A stretch of DNA of 64,000 nt. Source: Rhinopomastus cyanomelas (Eukaryota > Chordata > Aves > Bucerotiformes > Rhinopomastidae). The stretch is taken from contig VXBP01007102.1 of the NCBI GenBank assembly GCA_013400115.1, positions 462-64,461 of the forward strand, read 5' to 3'. The notes below the pieces were generated by a model. The model was not told the origin of the DNA, searched no databases, and saw nothing but the letters and a program-made list of their open reading frames with translations. Position numbers and translations under genes: made by a program. Shown in pieces: positions 1-13,084 of the stretch (positions are counted from its first letter, which is position 1; each line of letters opens with the position of its first letter).

Positions 1-1390
1 CTTAGCAAAGATGATGGAGAGTGGCCTAGCAATGACTTCTGCTGTCTCTCTTTAGCACTTGCGAGTGCATCCCATCAGGGCCCATGGATTGATGCACATC
101 CAGTTTGCTCAACTGATCCCTAGCCCAGACCTCATCAACCAGGGCAAACTGCTTTCTTGTCTCAACTCCCTCTGGGGCCTCTGTTTTACCTGCAATGTAT
201 TTGAAGAAGCCCTTTTTGTTGCCCTTGACCTTCCTTGCAATGTTTAATTCCATGGAGGCCTTGTCTTTCCTAGTTGTGTCCCTACATCCTCTGACTGGAG
301 CTTTATAATCATCCCAAGTGGCCGTCCCCTCCTTTCATGACTTATAGACTTTCTTCTTCCTCTTGAGTTTGCCCAGCAGTTCCCTGTTTAACCACGTGGA
401 TCTCCTGGATTCCTTCCTTGACTTCATACCTGTTGGAATTCTTTGATCTTGGGCTTGAAGGAAGTTATCTTTGAATGTTAACCAGTCACTTACCTGCCAG
501 TGCCCTGTCCCGGGAGATTTCCCCTAGCAATTTCTTGGGAAGGCCAAAGTTGGCCCTCCTGAAGTACAGGCTTGTGGTTCTGCTAGGTATTCTGTTCCAG
601 CCACATGAGATCCTCAACTTCACCACCTCACGGTCACAGCAACTGAGGCTGCCGTCAACTGTCACTGCTTCAACCAGACCCTCCTTGTTGGAGAGTACAG
701 GATCCAGCAGTGCTCCTCTCCTAGTGGGCTCCTCCACCACTTGCATCAGGAAATTCTCATCAATGCAGTGGAGGAACTTCCTGGACTGTAGGTGGCTGGC
801 TGAGTGGGTCTTCCAGCAGATACCTGGGTAGTTAAAATCCCCCATGAGAACCAGGGCCTGTAGCTGTGAGGCTGCTGTCAGCTGCCTGTAGAAGACTTCG
901 TCAGCTTCCTCATTCTGATCTAGTAGCCTGTAATAGACACCCACAACAGTGTCAACCATTCCAGCCTGCCCCTTAATTCGCACCCACAACTCACAACTCT
1001 CACTTCATCCACCCCTGGACAGAACACAGCACATTCCAGCCGCTCTTTCACATTAAGAGCTGCTCCACCACCCCACCTTGCTGACCTATCCTTCCCAAAA
1101 AGGACATAGCCATCCATGACCACATTCCAGTCATGCAAGCTGTCCCACCATGTGTCTGTAACGGTCACTAGATCATAATCATCTCACTGAACACAGATTC
1201 CTGACTCTTCATGCTTATTCCCCATGCTGCATGCATCGGTGTACAGCAATTCCAGGGCGTGAGCTGAGCTCTCCAATTTCACCCTAGGACAGCGGAAGGC
1301 CTTTGTGGTCTTCATCAAGACCAGAGCTCTGCCTCACTGCTGCACACCTAGCAACGGTCTCACTCCCCTTTGACTCTATTTTAAAGCCCT
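1..1390 (-). mobile_element. CR1 non-LTR retrotransposon, ORF2 endonuclease and start of reverse transcriptase, degenerate
   Basis: Read on the minus strand, this is the front of a CR1 ORF2 protein: YTDACSMGNKHEESGICVQ, then VTDTWWDSLHDW, GGGAALNVKERLE and MGDFNYPGICW, which belong to an AP-type endonuclease (GDFN is a conserved active-site motif of the family). The linker KGNKKGFFKYIAGKT and GPDGMHSQVL at the start of the reverse transcriptase follow. The piece runs off the left edge. It carries an in-frame TGA near 1190 and a frameshift around 920-990, so it is a dead copy. Compare the copy at 48100-49204. Confidence 0.88.
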
Positions 1391-4012
1391 CTGAACGTTC
1401 AAGTGTTTTCCTTTCAAAGGCTGTGTTTGAGAAAGCAGGTCATCTGTTTTTTATTTGTGGGTGATGCCTGTCCTGGTGACTTCCTTAGAATAAAAAAACA
1501 TGCATGGAAGAGAAAAATTTTCAAGGTGACATAAGGAATGGAGAAGAAACACAACCAAGAGGGAAACTGCAGCATGAGCAAGAAGTAGGAAGTGCCCATA
1601 TCTCACAAGCAGGGTAGATGACAACAGATAGATAACAATGAAGTGAGGCCAGTGGAGACATGAAAAAGAGGTTATTCTTTATGAAAGAGACTATAGACGT
1701 CGAAACCCCTTGGCAAAGAGGGTGTGGATTCAGGAAGATTGTGTAAACTCAAAGCAGACTGCACTGGAAGAGAGATCCTGGGATTGTCTGATAAGGAGAC
1801 AAGCTAGAACCATCAAGTTCAGGTGTCTCCAAAACCACAGACAGAAGTGCTAAATGTTTTTCCTTTGTTCTTATTTTTCCTCAGGCTACTTTTTATGACC
1901 CTAATTAGAGAGTGAACACCACACAGAGGGTCCAAGGTAACCCTTGATCTGAACCAGCATGTCTCTTCTTCGGGACAGGCAGCCAGGACTAATAAGGGAT
2001 GGAAAGGAACTACTGCAGAGGGTACCATGTGCAGTGTGTTTTGATCTCAGAAGCTACTGAAAAGTTATTGGAGAGATAACAAATCTCAAACAAAGGACTG
2101 CACTGCCAGTACAGATTAGTGTTTACAAATCCATTTTCATTTACTCTCTCCACTCTGAACTTTCTTGGGGTTTATTATTAGTGGTGAAGTTCCTGTTGTA
2201 ATTCAATCCAGCTTTAAAGGCTTTAAGCTCTGTTAGGAATTTTGGAGCTGGAGGAGTCTCAGGGAAATGTCTAGGCAAATCCATCTGCAATTTCATGCTC
2301 AGGGTACATACAACAGACTAGTACTACAAGATTGATCTTCTCAGGCAGCATTTCCATCAGGTTGAACCCTCTGAATTCTTCCAGGTGTGTAGGTATATCA
2401 GCCTCAGTGTTTGAAGGATGGTTTTAGACCTCTCTAGCAGCAAATTCAAGTGAAGGGTGGTAATTCATAGCTGAGACGGATGATTGCTCCGTTGTAGATA
2501 TTAAATTTAGGAGCTTACTGCAGCTTATCACTGCAACAGTTCCCCAGCTGTGGGGTCACACCAGGACCCGTCTGTTAGAAGGTGCTTGCAGAAGACAGCT
2601 GACAAGTCTTTTCCAGAAAAATATTAGCAACTTTACCCAGGGAGCAGGTTGTGCCCTAGAGCATCCTATTCAAAGAAACTGCTGGCAGTCTTAGGAACCC
2701 GGGACTCTAGGGAATCCCCTCTGGAGAAGAACTTTGGTGTAGGTCCCTCTGATCCTTGTTTCTTCTACAAGAAGTCCTAACAAGGCTGTCAATGCACAGT
2801 ACTACTGTCACAGGGAAAGGTCCTCAGTGGGAATTGGTTTGACATAGTTTGCTAAGGAGCTCTTTGCAATCAGAGCCAGAGATTAATGACCACAACTGAT
2901 CATGGAGATATGAAGGATTCAGTCTTTGTGGTCTATGGAGTGGTCCTGCAGCTCAGCAGCTCGAACTCTGGAAACATCAGCTTACCTTTATGACCAATCC
3001 ACCCTCATTTTATCCAGGGGATTAGATTAAAGAAGCCTTCATTTTGTTTTCTGCAACAGCATTCTGTATTTTGCCAACATGTGGCACATGCAAGTGTTCA
3101 CAGAAGGAAAAGGCAAGTAAGATGCAGATGCGCTGATACTGTTTGCAATAAGAAAAGTTGCAGGCAAACTCTGATGCCTCTGAAATAGATCATTATTCTT
3201 ATTTGCATTATTATTGAGGGTAGATAACAAGGAATTTTGCAAGTAAAATACACATTTCATTTTGAAAATTAATTGTAAAATACCCTGTGTGCTGGTCCCC
3301 GAGGAGGAAGATCATTTCAGTTCAGGGTATTTCTACTAGCCTGAAATTCAAGCCATCTCCTATAACAACCTACCTAGTTCAAATAAAGCAAATGTTAGCT
3401 TTCCTGTCTAATGCCAGTCCATCATTATCTTTCCTTTTTGAAGAAACATCTGAAGGCCTGGCATGAGCACAGTGACATTCAGAAGAGTTTGCAAGGTGCT
3501 TTGAATATTAAAACATGTTGAGGATCTGGGTTCTGCACAGGGCATCTGCCTACTGGCTCTGCTAAATGAGCATGTGGGATCAACAAGCACCCATACCCAC
3601 AGCATCACAGCACTCCTGTCATATTCCTTTTCCGTCCCTTTCGGTCAGGCACTCCAAAGTTTTCTAGGGAACAAAAGGCATGGTAGTGTTTAGGGTTGTG
3701 CAGAACGAGTCAGGGCTGTGCAGAACGGGCAGCAGACTGTGCAGAACAAACAACAGCAACAGAGAGCTAAAGGAAAACAGCCTTTCAGACAGAAGAGTCC
3801 TGATGCACAAAGCACCAGTTTAGCACGTTCCCAGCGACCAACATTGTCTAATCAGCTAAGAAACCACCAAGAGCATGCAACTACCAGGAGCAGGGTCATT
3901 GAGAGTAACTTCTTGGAAGGGCTGGTTGATTTTTAATCTATTTACTAAAAAAAAAAAGGGGGGGGTTGAAAAAAAAGACATGAGCTCTAAAGAAGACTGT
4001 TTCTTGGTCCCA
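1391..4012. other. Intergenic DNA, nothing recognised
   Basis: Only short chance reading frames occur. I saw no splice-like exon, RNA gene or clear repeat except an A11G9-type mononucleotide run near 3948-3967. Confidence 0.5.
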
Positions 4013-4112
4013 GATACACAGATCATTAGGGGTTGGAAGTGACCTCTAGAGATCATCGAGTCCAAGCCCTTTGTTTGAGCAGGACCGTAGAACCTAGGGC
4101 AGGTCACACGGG
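4013..4112 (-). mobile_element. CR1 3' end fragment, diverged
   Basis: Plus-strand text acacagatcattaggggttg with the following GGAAGTGACCTCTAGAGATC matches the reversed CR1 tail consensus. It is about 100 bp and old. Confidence 0.7.
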
Positions 4113-5599
4113 AACACGTGGGCCACAACCTCTTCCTGTTGCACAGACCCTGACACCCTGAAGCACTATTATTGGGAACCAAGGGCGAGACCAAAGTTCT
4201 TGAACCTTGCAGCTGCAAAAAAGGAGAAAGGGATAATTTATGTTTACTGTACAAATAATAACAAACCAGTTACTCAGCCTGGGTAAGGCTTGTTTACACC
4301 TGAAAAGGAAACCTTGCGAAGAGTTAGACTTTGCCAGCAGTAACCAGCTGCAGAGCCACACTGTTACTGCTGCGTGGATGTTTCGAAGCAGCCCAAGTAC
4401 AGCAGTAGCTGATGGGTGAAAACTATGCAGAGACAACCAGCCCGGGAGATGTTCAGCCTGTGTGAGCTACCTTTTCCCCTAATCTAGCTGGGAACATGCA
4501 GACCCAAAGCAAAGGGCTAACCTCCCAACAGCCAGGGGTAGTGTTGAGAACAAAAGGAATCCTCTTTTCATCTAGATCAAAAAAAGATGTCTGTAGTGAT
4601 CTGAAATGCCCTTTTCCAAGCTGAAGGATGTATATATCCTCTAGTTGACATGGCTGTCCAGGGAACACACACAGACACCACCCTCTGTGAGCTACTGAAG
4701 ACACTTATTGCAGGAACAAAACTATCCGTTTCATGCTATCTACTTAGAAATTCATGTTCAGACCAATTCTGAGTCTTGGAAATGGGATGAAGGACATCTA
4801 TTTCAAAATACGACACAGAAAGAAAAGTCAAGGAGAGCTCCCATCTGACAAGGCAGGACCAAAATGGGTTAGGTACCTCTAGATGTGTCATTTCCTCCTC
4901 CAGTTTACTGCCTTTTCCCTGAACCATGGCCAGGCTGAAGTCCTCTTCACACAATTAGAGAAGTGGAAGTGGATGCTCTCCCACAGGTTTCTGAACTGCA
5001 TTTCCCAAACCGCAAGACAAGATGTAGCCCTCTACTGCTACCTTAGGGCCATCCAGAGCACACCAGGGCTGGCCATGACATGGTACAGACTCTGCAGGAT
5101 TCTTCCATGTGGGCTGTGCTTATGTTCTGCTGGAGTCCTGGTCCATGATCAGCCCTGAATTGTTCTCCTGAGGCTGAAACAACAAGTGGCAGCTGTATTG
5201 CAGATAGGTAACCCCTATCACCTTGCCTGTCCAAGGCCATAAATCACAGTACCTACAAGTAACATATAGTCTAAGCTAAGAGGCTTTTTTTGCTGTTGAG
5301 GGAGGAGGATGGGGATTGACCCTCACCTGCCTTCAAGACTATCAAAAATTCTGGAACATGTCATAAGCACCTGGAAGATAAGAAGTCACAGCAGCAGCCA
5401 CTTCATGTCACAGCAAGGACAAGTATCCCATGTGGATTTGTCAGGAGTAGATTGTTGAAATGATCTAATCTCCACTTATGGCAACGTTACAGGCTTTAAG
5501 AATAAAAGAAAGGGAGCTGCCACAACTCTTGCTGTTACAAAGATCCTCAGAACGGTTGCGTGTGACATTATCATAAGCAAAAGGCAGCAGCACAGTCTG
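4113..5599. other. Intergenic DNA, nothing recognised
   Basis: No gene, RNA or repeat signal that I can support. Confidence 0.45.
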
Positions 5600-5875
5600 G
5601 GTGAGACAGTGATCGATACGGTGCAAAGCTGGTTTGATAACGTATCAGAAAGGTTATCAGTGGTGCTTTGTCAGGCTGGAAGGAGATAGAAAGTGGAGAC
5701 CAGCCAGGTCTGTTCTGGATCAAGTCCTGGCATGTGTTTTCATTAATGAATTAGATGAGAGGAATAAAAGAGTATGGTTATTAAATTTTCAGATGGCACA
5801 AAGCTCGGAGGCATTGTAAGCACAGGAGGACGGGATTTGAATTCAGAATGATATTGAAGAATTGCATAACCTGTC
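5600..5875 (+). mobile_element. Decayed CR1-like reverse transcriptase fragment
   Basis: The plus strand shows FINELDERNKRVWLLN, then in another frame SDGTKLGGIVSTGGRDLNSE. These resemble the FINDLD and FADDTKLGG region of CR1 reverse transcriptase, with the catalytic FADD changed to FSDG and a frameshift between. It is an ancient copy. Confidence 0.55.
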
Positions 5876-6039
5876 TGGGGGTGGGAGAGGGAAAGGTGAA
5901 ATTCAGCAGGAACTGATACAAGGTTATAAACTTCAGGTTATACAAATACACCGATATCAACATTTCCCAACAGCAGCTCTGCAGCAAAGCATCTCATCGC
6001 AGTCACTGATGAGCAGAATAGCTTATCTAAAAAAAAAAT

Positions 6040-6245
6040 CATAGAGTCACAGGATCATTAGGGATTGGAAGGGACCTCAAATGATCATCTAGAACAATCT
6101 CCCTGACAATGCAGGATCACCTAGACCAAGTCACACAGGAACACATCCAGGCAGGTCTTGAACATCTCCAGTGAAGGAGACTCCACAACCTCCCTGGGCA
6201 GCCTGTTCCAGTGCTCTGTCACCCTCACTGTGAAGATCACTGCCG
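6040..6245 (-). mobile_element. CR1 3' end fragment
   Basis: It begins at the CR1 tail repeat (ATCATAGAGTCACAGGATCA) and continues through the conserved 3' end to the GTTCCAGTGCTCTGTCACCC segment. About 205 bp, 5'-truncated, minus orientation. Confidence 0.9.
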
Positions 6246-7639
6246 TACAAGAGCAAACAAACAGGGCTACAGTGTTTGATATGCAGTTGTCCTTTCTTTG
6301 ACACTATAAAGACTTCAATGCCATACTGAGTAAGATTTTCAATGTGACCACTCAGCAGAGATGTGCAGCAAGAGTCCAGAAGAGAAGAGTGCTACCAGAG
6401 CTGAGGTAGGCACGGCCAGAGCAGACAGGCTCACTGACAAGCCTCAGAACAATCTCCACAACAAGCATCACATACATAAAATCTCCTCAGCAAGTATCAC
6501 GTACATAAACAGTTTGTTGCAAACAGGAAGACAATCATCTGTTTTCTAAGTCTCTGGAACCAAGTCCCAAAGCTTGCCTTACAGGAGGAAGGGTCAGTTT
6601 GAACGGTTCAGCAAACAGTGAGACTTGCAAAGCACTGGGAAGATTTCCCTTTGGACACATCTTTGTGCCAGTGGCCTGACCCCAGCTGAACCTCCGATGT
6701 GAAAGTCACTGCGTGCTACTGAACGCAAGTCCCCACGAAGTTCCTGCACCAAATGATTGGAAGTGGCATCACTTTGGGAGTCTTGGCAGCAGTGAGCGCC
6801 AGAGGCTGGCTCTGCCAGACACTAAGGTCTGGTAAAACCCAGTGAATTTCAGCATGAAGGCTCATTGTGGGCTCTTCCACCTGAGTTTTGCTCATGGCAT
6901 CAGCCTTCCCCTCGTTGCTATTTTTTGCTACCTGAACAGTTTAGAGGAAGTTTGTTTGCATGGCAGTGAGAATAGCAACACATTTTACAGTGTCCCTAGG
7001 GTGGCAGAAGAATAAAAAGGTGCTCGATGTCCACTGAGGTCTGTAATGAACATAAGAGATTCACGGCTCAGCTGTAGTATTTATCTAAGCACTGTTTATA
7101 CCTGTCTCTTGCTTCATGGGCTGAGCCCTCTGGGGACATAAGCTCTTTGTTTGCACAGTTTCGAGCGCTCTTCATTAGATATGCCACCTAGGCCTTCACT
7201 GCAATTTGATGTGCTGAACAATATGGCATTGGATCATGAGGGACTGCTTTGTTGCTCCTGTGCTACCATTGCCCAAGCGCAGAGAAACATGTTTCATTGG
7301 ATCTGGTGCCTCTGACAGTGACTGTATGCAGTCAGTGATAACTAAAACTATTGATTTCATGGATGCGTGGCAGACCTGAGCCTCTTGCACTCACTCAGTG
7401 CTGCATCACCAGAAAATTGCAATTTCTGAAGTCAGACTGTCAGGTTCTGGGATGAGGCTGCAGGACACAGAGGGAAACAGCAAAACAGGCAGCACTGGAA
7501 TCTATCCAAGTAGCACGAACATGCTGATGGCCTTTTGGATGTATATCCTCCTGGAACAGGGAACCCACAGTAAACCTCAGGGGACAGATCCTCAGCAACT
7601 GCACATAGGAGCTCCCTTCGCTGGAGATGTTAACGACCA
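6246..7639. other. Intergenic DNA, nothing recognised
   Basis: No supported gene or repeat. Short reading frames lack domain content. Confidence 0.45.
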
Positions 7640-7748
7640 GCCTAAACACAATCCTGTGTGACCTAATCTAGGTGATCTTGCTCTGGCGGGGAGGTTGGAC
7701 TAGATGATCTTTCAAGGTTCCACAGAATCCTTAACATTCTATGATTCA
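7640..7748 (+). mobile_element. CR1 3' end fragment
   Basis: CCTGTGTGACCTAATCTAGG, the segment GGACTAGATGATCTTTCAAG, and the terminal ATTCTATGATTC give a plus-oriented CR1 3' end of about 109 bp. Confidence 0.88.
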
Positions 7749-9887
7749 CAAGCTATCACTCTCCTATAAGACATTAAGTATGTTCGTATTATACATAAGG
7801 CACTACCTGCTGCATCTTTTGTTTTCTGAGGTTCTGCAAAGCTGTGTTAACTTTGGTGTCCACTAATGTGTGACGTATTTGATTGATCCACCACAAGACT
7901 TTTCAAAGGCTTGGAAAATTGTTGAGTGCTAAACTCCATTCAAAGTGAATTCAGAACCAGTCTTCCATTTGTGAGCTGGAAGTCTGCTGCTGACCCCAAA
8001 TGGCACGTGGAGAACAGCAACTGCCACTCCAATTTTGTTTTGCCATCTCAGCAGCGACCACAAGAGCCCTCTGATAGGTACTCGTGGCTTGGTGACTGGC
8101 CTTCAGTCCTTTAAGTATAGAAAACTGAAAAGCTGAAGTTCATGCAGAGGCAAATTGAAGGAGAAGTAAGGAAATTTTAGCTGTATGATAGCCATACACT
8201 TTAAAGACTGAGCCTCTGTAAGTTTCACTTTGCATAAGCCGAGGTGGAGCTTCAGGTGATCTCCACTGTGGGTTTTAGACTTCAGGTGGTAGAGATTCTG
8301 CCATATCCTCAGGTGAACTCTCCAGAGCTAAAAATACGCAGCTTATCTGTAGTCAGAACTTGTCTGGCTTGAGCTGCCAGCCTGTGAAATGTTATGCATT
8401 TGTATGCTAAATTAAAGAGCCCTCTGCCCTTATATGTATTATTCTCCTGATCTCTATTTGGAGGATTTTTCACTCGCTGCTTTTACATTTCATTATTATT
8501 TGGCTGCAGGAGTTCAAAGTTTTGAAATGAAAGTCCTGTGCATTTCCAGGGGACAATGTTCTTCTGTGCCAGCCTGTTCACAGTGCAGCGTGGGGCAAAG
8601 GAAAACGTAAGCACAACTCCCACCGACGCGAATGTCAGCTTCAACAATCCCTCCTTCTCCCTCCTCCTCCAGTATGGATGATATCCAGGTCCCAGCAGCT
8701 TGCCATTCTCTGATGTTAACACTTGAAGTTTTAATGAGCACAGGCAAAGCAGGGTGCTTAGCAACAATACAGACAGCACAACAAAAACAGGATGAGCAGC
8801 CTGAGATTAGATTTTAATGCCACCTTAATGACAACACCAAGATCTACGTATTGCTGCTGATACTGGTGGAGAATGCTGCAAAGCAGGCACACTACTGGGG
8901 GTTCCACTTTGGGATTATGGAAGCAACCAGAACAAAGGGAGAGGAAGAGGTGACAGAGAGCCTGGTGTCAGGACACTGCTTCTTCCAGCTGAATAATACA
9001 CTGCCTGCTGAAGCAGCTTGATGGCATGGTCAAAGTGCCTTCACTTGCTTTAATTTCTCAGAATGTTTCTTGATCCAAACAAATGGGAGAATTGCAGCGG
9101 TGCAGTGTCAACACTATTTATCATAGGTTACATTTTATTGCAGGCTTAAAACATCTCTTTAGTTCCATTTGCTCCTAGGAATCACAGGCATATAATCAAC
9201 AAATACAATCAGGCTGCAGACATTACCTCTGTGGTTTTTTGAAGAGCGTGGAACCTGACTGGCCAAAACCAAAAGTGGAAGCTGTGAGATGCTATCAAGT
9301 CCCCAAATGAGCTAATGTCAGCTTCTGAGAATCACTGGCTGAGTAGCAGAAGCAAAAGGTGGCCACAACTGGAATTGGATCTGCAAGCCCAAACCCTGCA
9401 CATTATAGAAGAAAACCAGCAAAATATGGTCCGAAGAGTTTGGCATGGGACAGGAGAAATTGGCCCTCTTACCACATGTCTAACTGATGCACTGTAAGGA
9501 TTCTGTGTGTCACACACAAGCCTCTAGAAAAGGACGCAGTTACTAGAGTATCTTCCTTGAGCGTGGCCATAACTGCTGTCCTGCATGAGGACAGGACTTT
9601 GCACCTAGGGAATGGGATATGAGGAGTTGGGAAATAAGACTGCTTAAGTCCAAAGAATGGATCAAAGGCAGAAACAGGAGCAAACAGCAGATTTGAAGGT
9701 CTCACAGATGTCAGGGACAGACTTGTGGTGGGAGCTACATAAACATCAGTCCATGCTAACCATTTCTGGAGCTGTGCTTTTATCACCCAGTGAAACGTCA
9801 GCACTGATTCGGATCTCTGGCCCATCTTGTGATGTTTTATATGAGGAGAAGAAAACGAATGAACAATAACATTAATGGCTTGTGTAT
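7749..9887. other. Intergenic DNA, nothing recognised
   Basis: No supported gene, RNA or repeat. Confidence 0.45.
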
Positions 9888-9950
9888 CAGAATCACAGAA
9901 TCATTAGGGATTGGAAGGGACCTCGAAAGATCAGTGTCTCAAGCCCTTTC
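9888..9950 (-). mobile_element. CR1 3' end fragment, very short
   Basis: AATCACAGAATCATTAGGGA followed by TTGGAAGGGACCTCGAAAG is a CR1 tail in minus orientation, about 60 bp. Confidence 0.85.
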
Positions 9951-10467
9951 TCTCTCCCTTTTCTGTGAACCCTGAGGAACATGTCCAGCTCCTAGAAGAC
10001 CTGACTCAGTCCTCCTTCTTTCCAGGAAGGACACGAAGCTGCATCTTTCTGTATGTTGGCCAAAGGAAAAGCAGGAAACAAAGGAGACAGAGGGCAAAGA
10101 AAAACATCTATAAGGGAACAAGATACTTCTGACAAGAAGATAATAAAACATGAAGATAATGTCAGAGAAAGCAGTCACACTGAAAACACCCACAGAGAAC
10201 AGGGAGGAAAATGCTGCTGAGAGGCTAAGGGGAAGAGAAAGACGAACCGGAAAGGAGTCTCAGCAATTTTCCATAATGTAACACTGATGAAGCTTTTGAT
10301 GATTATAGACAGGGATTCTCAGAAATGTTCCCTCGCAGGAAGTTTGCATACTCATGTTTTCATCTCTCCGAGCACTTCTCAGGCTTGGTAGAAGTGGAAA
10401 CGTTTTTTGCTGGTGCTGCATGCTCTAAATCTGGGCTACCCCAGATTTACCAAGCTCCACCAAGCAT

Positions 10468-10905
10468 CAGAGAATCATAGAGCAGTTTCAGCTGTAAGAG
10501 ACCTTCAAGATAACTCCAACCTTTTCCTAGCCCTTTTCCTAGCCCTAGCAGCACCACTAAACCATGTCCTTCAATGCAACGTCTACCCTTCTCTTAAACA
10601 CCTCCAGGGATGGTGACTCAACTACCTCTCTGGGCAGGCTGTTCCAGTGTCTGTCAACACTTTCAGTAAAGAAATTCCTTCTGACATCCAACCCGAACCT
10701 CCCCTGGCACAGCTTAAGGACATTTTCTCTCATCCTATCACTGGCCACTAGGGAGAACAGACCGACCTCTGCCTCTCTACTACCTCCTTTCAAGTAGTTG
10801 TAGAGAGCAAGAAGGTCTTCCCTCACTGTCTTCTCCAGGCTAAACAGCCCCAGACCCCTCAGCCATTCCTCATAGGACACCTGTTCCGAATCTCCATGGG
10901 GCAGT
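10468..10905 (-). mobile_element. CR1 fragment with ORF2 C-terminus
   Basis: About 440 bp. The minus strand encodes GLGLFSLEKTVREDLLALYN and, further on, RRNFFTESVDRHWNSLPREV, the conserved CR1 ORF2 C-terminus. Its 3' region differs from the most frequent copies in the window, so it is another CR1 subfamily. Confidence 0.88.
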
Positions 10906-11589
10906 ATCACTGAGCTATGCTCTGGAGGGGTCAGTACATGGACTCCAGCTGCATGCTGCCTCCAGAAACTGTGGTAGCCCTGAATGGAAACTGCCTTTCA
11001 GGAGAAGCAGGGTAAGAAATGCTCTATGTTCTGCCAAAGCAATGGAGATATTGCTCACATGGACCCGAACACAGGTTGGTTCTTACTTAGAGCTAGACAG
11101 AAGTCTGAGCTGGTTCCATCTCTGTTTTGCATCAATGTAAAATACCATTCAAAGCAGTGAGATTCTGGGCTACCTGAGGCAAAGCCAAATCCATGTCTCT
11201 GTGGTCTTTAAACACATTCAGGAATCCCAGTCTGTGTGTACCTCTAGTCCAGACTCAAGCACCAGCCCTGTGTTGAGACAAACAGTCTGCATTACTGCTC
11301 TCTGTGTGCCACCAGCTGCTTCCTTGACTGTCCCCTCGGATTAGCTACTGCTCATTTTCTCCAACTGAATGTTTGGTCAGAACATTTCCTGAGATAGATC
11401 AATGCAACTATAAATAAAAAGAAAAGATTATAGTTGCTTGTGGATGGATTTTTGAAAGGTATTCACCACCGTTCGATACTAATGTCAAAGAAACAGAGTG
11501 CTAGAGAAACAACCTTACAGGAGAGAGGAAGATTTGAGGTCCATACAGTGACTTTTCCACCAAACACTGAGGCTGAAATATGTTTTCCT
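10906..11589. other. Intergenic DNA, nothing recognised
   Basis: No supported feature between the CR1 copy and the LTR leader. Confidence 0.45.
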
Positions 11590-11629
11590 TGTGCAGTTTT
11601 GTAGCGGGTTGAAACTCAAAGTGCTTTGC

Positions 11630-11647
11630 TCCCAGGTTTTGGCACCA
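11630..11647 (-). other. Primer-binding-site-like sequence beside the LTR
   Basis: Minus strand TGGTGCCAAAACCTGGGA, 18 nt, starts with TGG (complement of a tRNA CCA end) and lies 4 nt from the LTR end. That is the position of a retroviral tRNA primer-binding site. The tRNA was not identified. A few tens of bases of leader may continue towards 11590. Confidence 0.65.
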
Positions 11648-11651
11648 ATTT

Positions 11652-12530
11652 TGTGGTGGGTTCAGGACCACAATTCAATATCAAAGAAAGGAAAGCAAAG
11701 CAGTGAGGTCTCAATGGCATCTCGGATAAAATTCACCAGACAACTGATGGCTTAGGGAAACTCCAGAAAGTTTAATAACACTAACTATATACAGAAAAGG
11801 TTATGCAAGTCGGTGCATACAAACTGTGTCATCAATGCCCTCACAGAACCTGAGAAAATAGAATGGTAAACCACTCCACTTTGGGCCTTGGATCTTCTTC
11901 CAATTTAGAGACCTGGGAAGGAAAGCATGTCAGTCTGGGATGTCCCGAGTTTCTCAGCGCCCACACCTGCATCCCTCGGTGCAGCAGACATGCATCCTCA
12001 ATGCTCTCGGGATGGCCTGAGTCTCTCAGTGCCNGGCGAGCAGCGACGGCACCGTGCTGCCACAGCGGCGGGAGCTGCTTCGGCTCTGGCGTCGCGGTGT
12101 GTCCACGGCTTTTTCTCCGGTCTGGGGCACTGCTTCTCAGGTCTGGGGCCGTGGTGCAGCGGCAGAGAAGCCGCGATGCGTCGGGACCGCGCACCCGTGG
12201 CAAGTTGCGGCCGGGTTGCTTCCAGACCCCGCGGCAGCAGGTGCTCGCCGGCGGTGGGGTCAGTCCAGGGCCGCGGCTGGTTCGGAAGCCGCGGCAGGTT
12301 GCGGCTGCTTCGGGAGCCGCAGTTCTCACACCCCCCCCACCGTCCGTTCCCGGGGCGGTGAAGGAGGTGCTCCCTTCAGGGCCACAGCCCGCGAAAAAGG
12401 GGTGAACAAAGACCCTGCCCCAGTTTTATAGGCTCCCCCTAGCCCACCTTTCAGGGGCAGGTCACAGGACAGACGCTTCCGGGGCAGGACCTGTGACCTG
12501 TGCTACCGGGGACAGGTCCTCCAGAACACA
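11652..12530 (-). mobile_element. LTR of an endogenous-retrovirus-like element
   Basis: About 879 bp bounded by TGTG (11652) and CACA (12530), the usual TG...CA ends. On the minus strand, TATAAAA lies at 12424-12430 about 100 bp inside the start, and ATTAAA at 11771-11776 about 120 bp before the end. A primer-binding-site-like sequence adjoins the lower end, so this is a 5' LTR in minus orientation. The middle (12030-12360) is very GC-rich and holds an N at 12034. There are no gag/pol/env remains and no second LTR in the window. No open protein was found; chance frames in the GC-rich part should not be read as genes. Confidence 0.72.
12424..12430 (-). promoter_or_regulatory. TATA box of the LTR
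   Basis: Minus strand CTATAAAACTGGGGC, about 100 bp from the LTR start and just upstream of the GC-rich part. It is the probable core promoter of the LTR. Confidence 0.55.
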
Positions 12531-13084
12531 ACTTTTCTTCCTCATGAAAGCACTTCTACAAATTCTAGCAGTTCTCAAACTGCAACAAGTTGATTTGTAC
12601 TGAATACATCCATCTCAGTAACTTCATGAGAACTGACAGCAGTTGCAGAGTCTGAGTCTTACAAAACAAGAAATAGTCTCTGATGTCTTCACAACTTCTG
12701 CTGCAGACTTCAGTGGGGAGGGACTTAGCAGTGGGTTCCACTCCAAGTTGCACAAACCTGAATTGCAGATTCCCCAGCTCCCCAGAGTTTGCTGGAGGGT
12801 CCCATAGGTGGTTGTTTCCCAACCAAAGCATGCACTGATTCCTTAAGACAGACCTCTTCAGGCAGACTCTCCAGGGTGTTGAAGAGCAATAACATTTTCA
12901 GTTTCTCTAGTGGCCAATGCTGGGAGAGATGGTGAGGGTCCTCCAGAAAGATGGGGCTTCTCAGCTGGTAGAGGGGTGCAGGCAGCTCAGTGAGGGTTTC
13001 CAGGCTTCCTTCTGGGGAGTGGTGTGAAAAGATCCTGGAGACACTGTCAGTGGTTACTCCTGCTCTTTAGGGTGGCCACTGATC
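12531..13084. other. Intergenic DNA, nothing recognised
   Basis: Flank of the LTR. No supported gene. Confidence 0.45.

Noticed and set aside
8483..8817. Paired reading frames of 77-98 codons on the minus strand
   Set aside because: There is no domain or repeat, and both strands and frames are open by chance over the same stretch.
11863..12431. Long overlapping reading frames of 125-180 codons in the GC-rich block
   Set aside because: They lie inside the LTR, run in several frames at once because of high GC, contain an N, and show no domain.
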